Positions 60,941 through 64,000 of a stretch of 64,000 nucleotides of DNA are shown here, piece by piece. The DNA lies in contig NZ_FNNS01000013.1 of the NCBI RefSeq assembly GCF_900106795.1, positions 1-64,000 of the forward strand, given 5' to 3'. This DNA is from Aequorivita viscosa. Lineage in GTDB: Bacteria > Bacteroidota > Bacteroidia > Flavobacteriales > Flavobacteriaceae. Each line of letters begins with the position of its first letter. Position 1 is the stretch's first letter. Made by a program: the position numbers and the translations under genes. The notes beneath the pieces were generated by a model. It worked only from the letters and a program-made list of their open reading frames with translations. It was not told the DNA's origin and did no database searches.

Positions 60941-61681
60941 ATGGGAAGAATAAGCGAAACCATTAAGGTTTTAATAGTTATTAACGTACTGTTTTTCGTC
61001 GGGACACTAACCACAGGCGAAGTTTCAGAACGTCTTTTTGCATTGTATTATTTTGAAAACCCAAATTTTCAATTTTGGCAACCATTAACATCTATGTTTA
61101 TGCACGGTGGCCTAATGCATATTCTTTTTAATATGTACGCTTTATGGGCTTTTGGCTCTCCGTTAGAAATTAATTGGGGACGAAATAAATTTTTATTTTT
61201 ATACTTCTCTGCAGGACTCGGCTCGGTTCTGATATATACCTTAGTGAATTATTATTTTGTTCATTCCGGCTTTAATGCTATTGAATCCTTAGGTTATTCT
61301 AATTCTGATGTTTGGAGCTTGTTTCACAATACTCTAAGCCCTGGTTCTTATAGGGAAATACCTGGAGTAGATACCGATCTTTTAAGAAGATCATTTTCGG
61401 CATGGAATGTGCCAGCAGTTGGTGCCTCAGGTGCAATTTATGGAGTTTTGGTAGCTTTTGGAATTATGTTTCCGAATGTTGAATTGATGCTGATTTTTCT
61501 ACCTATTCCTATTAAAGCAAAATATTTTATTCCTGCCTTAATATTAATTGATTTATATCTTGGAGTTACTGGAGCTGCAACTGGTATAGCTCATTTTGCC
61601 CATCTTGGCGGCGCACTCTTTGGATTCATTATAGCTTACTATTGGAAAAAAAACAGTTTTGATAATCACCGTTGGAATTAA
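60941..61681 (+). CDS. Rhomboid family intramembrane serine protease
   Basis: 246 residues from the ATG at 60941. Six membrane helices; catalytic Ser163 in VGASGAIYG and His221 in FAHLGGALFGF; the upstream MHGGLMHILFNMYALW is the rhomboid signature. It cleaves membrane proteins within the bilayer. The next gene is a second rhomboid, 2 bases downstream. Confidence 0.9.
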   Translation: MGRISETIKVLIVINVLFFVGTLTTGEVSERLFALYYFENPNFQFWQPLTSMFMHGGLMHILFNMYALWAFGSPLEINWGRNKFLFLYFSAGLGSVLIYTLVNYYFVHSGFNAIESLGYSNSDVWSLFHNTLSPGSYREIPGVDTDLLRRSFSAWNVPAVGASGAIYGVLVAFGIMFPNVELMLIFLPIPIKAKYFIPALILIDLYLGVTGAATGIAHFAHLGGALFGFIIAYYWKKNSFDNHRWN

Positions 61682-61683
61682 CT

Positions 61684-62559
61684 ATGAATACAGCCAACTT
61701 AACATATCAATTTAAAACGGCCAGTGTCTTGGTCAAACTTATTGTTGTCAATGCCATTGTGTATTTGACAGTAAGTTTAGGATCGTTCATTTTTGGGATG
61801 ACTCCGAGTTATTTTGCACGATGGTTTGTGCTTAGTGATGACTTAGGTACGATTCTGCTTCAACCATGGACATTAATTTCGTACGGATTTCTTCATTTTG
61901 ACTTCTTTCATATTCTGTTTAATATGATTTGGTTGTACTGGTTTGGACAATTTGTCTTAAACCTTTTCACAGGAAAACGCTTGCTTACAGTATATATACT
62001 AGGCGCTCTTTTTGGTGGATTGTTGTTTGTGATTTCATATAATTTATTTCCGGTTTTTGAGCAACAACGAGGATATTTAATTGGTGCTTCGGGAGCAGTA
62101 ACAGCTGTTATGGCGTTTATAGCAACTTATACACCAAACACTCAATTCAGACTTTTTACATTCACTATTAAACTTTGGCATATTGCATTGTTCCTTTTTG
62201 TTTTAGATTTGGTTCGAATTCCATCTTCCGGAAATGCGGGAGGATTGCTTGCCCACGTTGGCGGTGGTGTTTTTGGATACGTGTATGCTGTGCAACTGGC
62301 AAAGGGGAATGATATTGGAAAATGGTTTGAAAATTTAATTGATTGGGTTACGAACTTGTTTAAACCAAAATCGAAAAAACCATTTCGGAAAGTTCATCGA
62401 AATCAAAAATCGACTCCAAAACCCCCACGAGCTAAAAATCAAAAATCTGATTATCAGGAAAAAGTAGATGCTATTTTAGATAAAATAAGTAAAAGCGGTT
62501 ATGAAAGCTTGACGAAGGCTGAAAAAGACTTCCTGTTTAAAGCAGGAAGAGAGGATTAA
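61684..62559 (+). CDS. Rhomboid protease with C-terminal DUF6576-like tail
   Basis: 291 residues. The core has FHILFNMIWLYWFG, catalytic Ser136 in GASGAVTAVM and His191 in LAHVGGGVFGYV. A basic linker of about 50 residues leads to a short conserved tail (KVDAILDKISKSGYESLTKAEKDFLFKA) found on flavobacterial rhomboids (DUF6576 by recollection). It forms a tandem with the previous rhomboid; the two may have different substrates. Confidence 0.9.
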   Translation: MNTANLTYQFKTASVLVKLIVVNAIVYLTVSLGSFIFGMTPSYFARWFVLSDDLGTILLQPWTLISYGFLHFDFFHILFNMIWLYWFGQFVLNLFTGKRLLTVYILGALFGGLLFVISYNLFPVFEQQRGYLIGASGAVTAVMAFIATYTPNTQFRLFTFTIKLWHIALFLFVLDLVRIPSSGNAGGLLAHVGGGVFGYVYAVQLAKGNDIGKWFENLIDWVTNLFKPKSKKPFRKVHRNQKSTPKPPRAKNQKSDYQEKVDAILDKISKSGYESLTKAEKDFLFKAGRED

Positions 62560-62564
62560 AGAAT

Positions 62565-63581
62565 ATGGGAAAATTTTTCAATACAATTGTTTATTGGGTC
62601 AACCTAATTATGGCCTTTTTACTTTTGTTGTCCTTTGTTATCCCATATCTTCCTCCAAGTCGGTTTCCAACCATTGCACTGCTAAGTTTACTCGTTCCAT
62701 TATTAATTATACTTAATATTCTTTTTGCGCTATATTGGGCTTTCCAATTGCGACGTAGGTTTTTTATTTCGGCAACTTTTGTTGTAATTTCCTACTTTTA
62801 TTTCAATGCCTTTTATAAGTTTTCATCAGAAGAGGATACTGTTGCGTATAATAACAGTTTAACGGTGATGTCCTATAACGTCAGGCTTTTTAATAATTAT
62901 GAAAAAAAACCTTCTGGTGATGTTGTGAATACGATGAAGACATATTTCGAAACAGAAAACCCCGATGTAATTTGTATTCAAGAATATTATCATCCCAATA
63001 ACGTTGATTTCTCTGACTATCCGTATCGTTACGAGCATTTTAAGACTTCAAAAACAAAGCTCGGAAACGCTATTTTCTCAAAATACCCTTTAATTAACAA
63101 AGGCGCTTTCGACTTTAAAAATACCGGAAACAATACTATTTATGCAGATATAGTAAAGGATAAGGATACATTGCGTGTTTATAGCGTTCACTTGCAGTCT
63201 ATTGGAATTTTGCCAGAGGTCGCCTTTTTACAAGATCTTGACAACACCAGACTCCGAAGAAAGTTTGCTCAAGCATTTAAAAAGCAGCAATATCAAATAG
63301 ATGCCATTCAAAATCATAAACAAAAAACGAAAAACCCAGTAATTATTTGCGGTGATTTTAACAACACGCCGTTTTCATACAGTTATCGAAAAATGAGAGG
63401 AACAATGAAAGACGCGTTCCGCGAAAGAGGTAACGGATTGGGTACTACATTTCTATTTGATAAATTTCCGTTGCGAATAGATTATATTTTTGTTTCCGAC
63501 GAACTGGAAGTAGCTTCTTTTAAAACTTTAAAAAATACATTTTCCGATCATTATGCCATCCGTGCCACTTTAGGCTGGTAG
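62565..63581 (+). CDS. Membrane-anchored endonuclease/exonuclease/phosphatase family protein
   Basis: 338 residues. Three N-terminal membrane helices (to about residue 90) precede an EEP-fold domain with VMSYNVRLFN, ICIQEYY (metal Glu), VYSVHLQS, IICGDFNNTPFSY, RIDYIFVS and the final SDHYAI. The active site is complete. The anchored form is common in Bacteroidota; whether it acts on nucleic acids, lipids or other phosphoesters is unknown. It is 5 bases after the rhomboid pair. Confidence 0.9.
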   Translation: MGKFFNTIVYWVNLIMAFLLLLSFVIPYLPPSRFPTIALLSLLVPLLIILNILFALYWAFQLRRRFFISATFVVISYFYFNAFYKFSSEEDTVAYNNSLTVMSYNVRLFNNYEKKPSGDVVNTMKTYFETENPDVICIQEYYHPNNVDFSDYPYRYEHFKTSKTKLGNAIFSKYPLINKGAFDFKNTGNNTIYADIVKDKDTLRVYSVHLQSIGILPEVAFLQDLDNTRLRRKFAQAFKKQQYQIDAIQNHKQKTKNPVIICGDFNNTPFSYSYRKMRGTMKDAFRERGNGLGTTFLFDKFPLRIDYIFVSDELEVASFKTLKNTFSDHYAIRATLGW

Positions 63582-63582
63582 T

Positions 63583-64000
63583 TTAAAATACAATAGTTTG
63601 TCTTTCTAAATATTCCAATGTGTTTGGGCCTTCATTAAACAACAAATCCAAAACGGAAAGGTTGGGTAAAAATCCGTGATTTGCCTCCAAAACTTGCGTG
63701 TATGGTTCAGTTTTAAAACTAGTTTTCTTTTTTGAATTTACTAAATGCCTGAAATCAAGTATAGGAGGGTCTATTTGAAATTCAACTGTTTTCGAAGTCT
63801 TAACTTCAATTCCAATAAGACCCGCTAAGGTTTCAAAAACATTTAGATTGTGCGTCATTAGGTTGTCGACCGGGTCTGTAAAAAGATGCTCAATATCGTC
63901 TTCATAAAATTCAAAAAATGGAGAAGTACGATAGGCGCTCAACAAACTTTTCCAATGCTGTTCTTGCCACGGAAAATCATTTTCAACAATTACCTCTTTA
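63583..64000 (-). CDS. WbqC-like family protein, partial (5' end outside window)
   Basis: The minus-strand frame is open from the stop at 63583 to the window edge, 139 codons. It contains VENDFPWQEQHWKSLLSAYRTSPFFEFY, split here by a TTG codon that could be mistaken for a start. That segment and the FYEDDIEHLF region match WbqC-like proteins, proposed to act in O-antigen or surface glycan biosynthesis. Function by family only. It is convergent with the EEP gene, one base apart. Confidence 0.8.
   Translation of the reverse strand, partial: KEVIVENDFPWQEQHWKSLLSAYRTSPFFEFYEDDIEHLFTDPVDNLMTHNLNVFETLAGLIGIEVKTSKTVEFQIDPPILDFRHLVNSKKKTSFKTEPYTQVLEANHGFLPNLSVLDLLFNEGPNTLEYLERQTIVF

Noticed and set aside
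1-64000. CRISPR array, tRNA, rRNA, phage or defence island
   Set aside because: No regularly spaced repeats, no cloverleaf or rRNA sequence, and no integrase, restriction, toxin-antitoxin or phage structural genes were recognised by reading. A tRNAscan or defence-gene search would be decisive and was not run.

Overview
The window is a stretch of AT-rich chromosome from a member of the Flavobacteriaceae (Bacteroidota). Three things support this. (1) At least 17 genes are preceded by an exact copy of the Bacteroidota -7 promoter box TAnnTTTG, and Shine-Dalgarno sequences are scarce. (2) There is a secreted protein with a type IX secretion (T9SS) C-terminal sorting domain, and many small SPII lipoproteins. 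(3) The gene order is typical of flavobacterial core genomes: pyrR-pyrB-rnz, ACBP-psd-cdsA-LUD-ftsH-rsfS, and recF/TPR-ribH-mutL. The genus cannot be fixed from the sequence alone. No rRNA, tRNA, CRISPR array or prophage was seen.

Layout. 0-0.35 kb: the 5' part of an IS982-family transposase, cut by the window edge. 0.7-4.3 kb: a likely operon of a cyclase/formamidase-like lipoprotein, a YfcC-type carrier and an ArgE-like M20 deacetylase. 4.3-11 kb: M15 peptidase, GNAT, peptidase E, YchF, one orphan AT-rich gene, and the CbpA-CbpM chaperone pair. 11.5-17.3 kb: topoisomerase IV (parE, parC) with a small lipoprotein gene between the subunits, then a META-domain protein. 17.4-23.3 kb: rpsA with a long leader, then pyrR-pyrB-(STAS-like)-rnz-pdxH. 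23.3-28.3 kb: a kynurenine catabolic cluster on the minus strand (kynU, kmo, RidA-type deaminase, aldehyde dehydrogenase), with small palindromic repeats at several junctions. 28.4-45 kb: small lipoproteins, MsrA, a coiled-coil protein related to zinc-ribbon proteins plus Nif3, LpxK, GAPDH/LipA, sigma factor plus glycosyltransferase, MurB/aminotransferase, a retropepsin-PDZ protease, DUF1573 and ValRS. 45-54 kb: phospholipid synthesis (psd, cdsA, ACBP), FtsH, RsfS, BirA, PyrE, NUDIX and the T9SS cargo. 54-64 kb: an ABC ATPase, a methyltransferase, RecF, TPR-RibH, MutL, two rhomboid proteases, an EEP-fold protein and a partial WbqC-like gene.

Most of this is housekeeping sequence, and I did not find a convincing undescribed defence or mobile system. 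The most interesting signals are small. The MutL lacks recognisable endonuclease motifs. A zinc-ribbon family protein has lost all its cysteines. A REP-like palindrome is translated into the N-terminus of the RidA deaminase. Two distant copies of an ACCTGT-AGGT palindromic element are present, within a wider set of intergenic inverted repeats. The rpsA leader is long and begins with a hairpin, and a 43-residue lipoprotein gene is easily missed.
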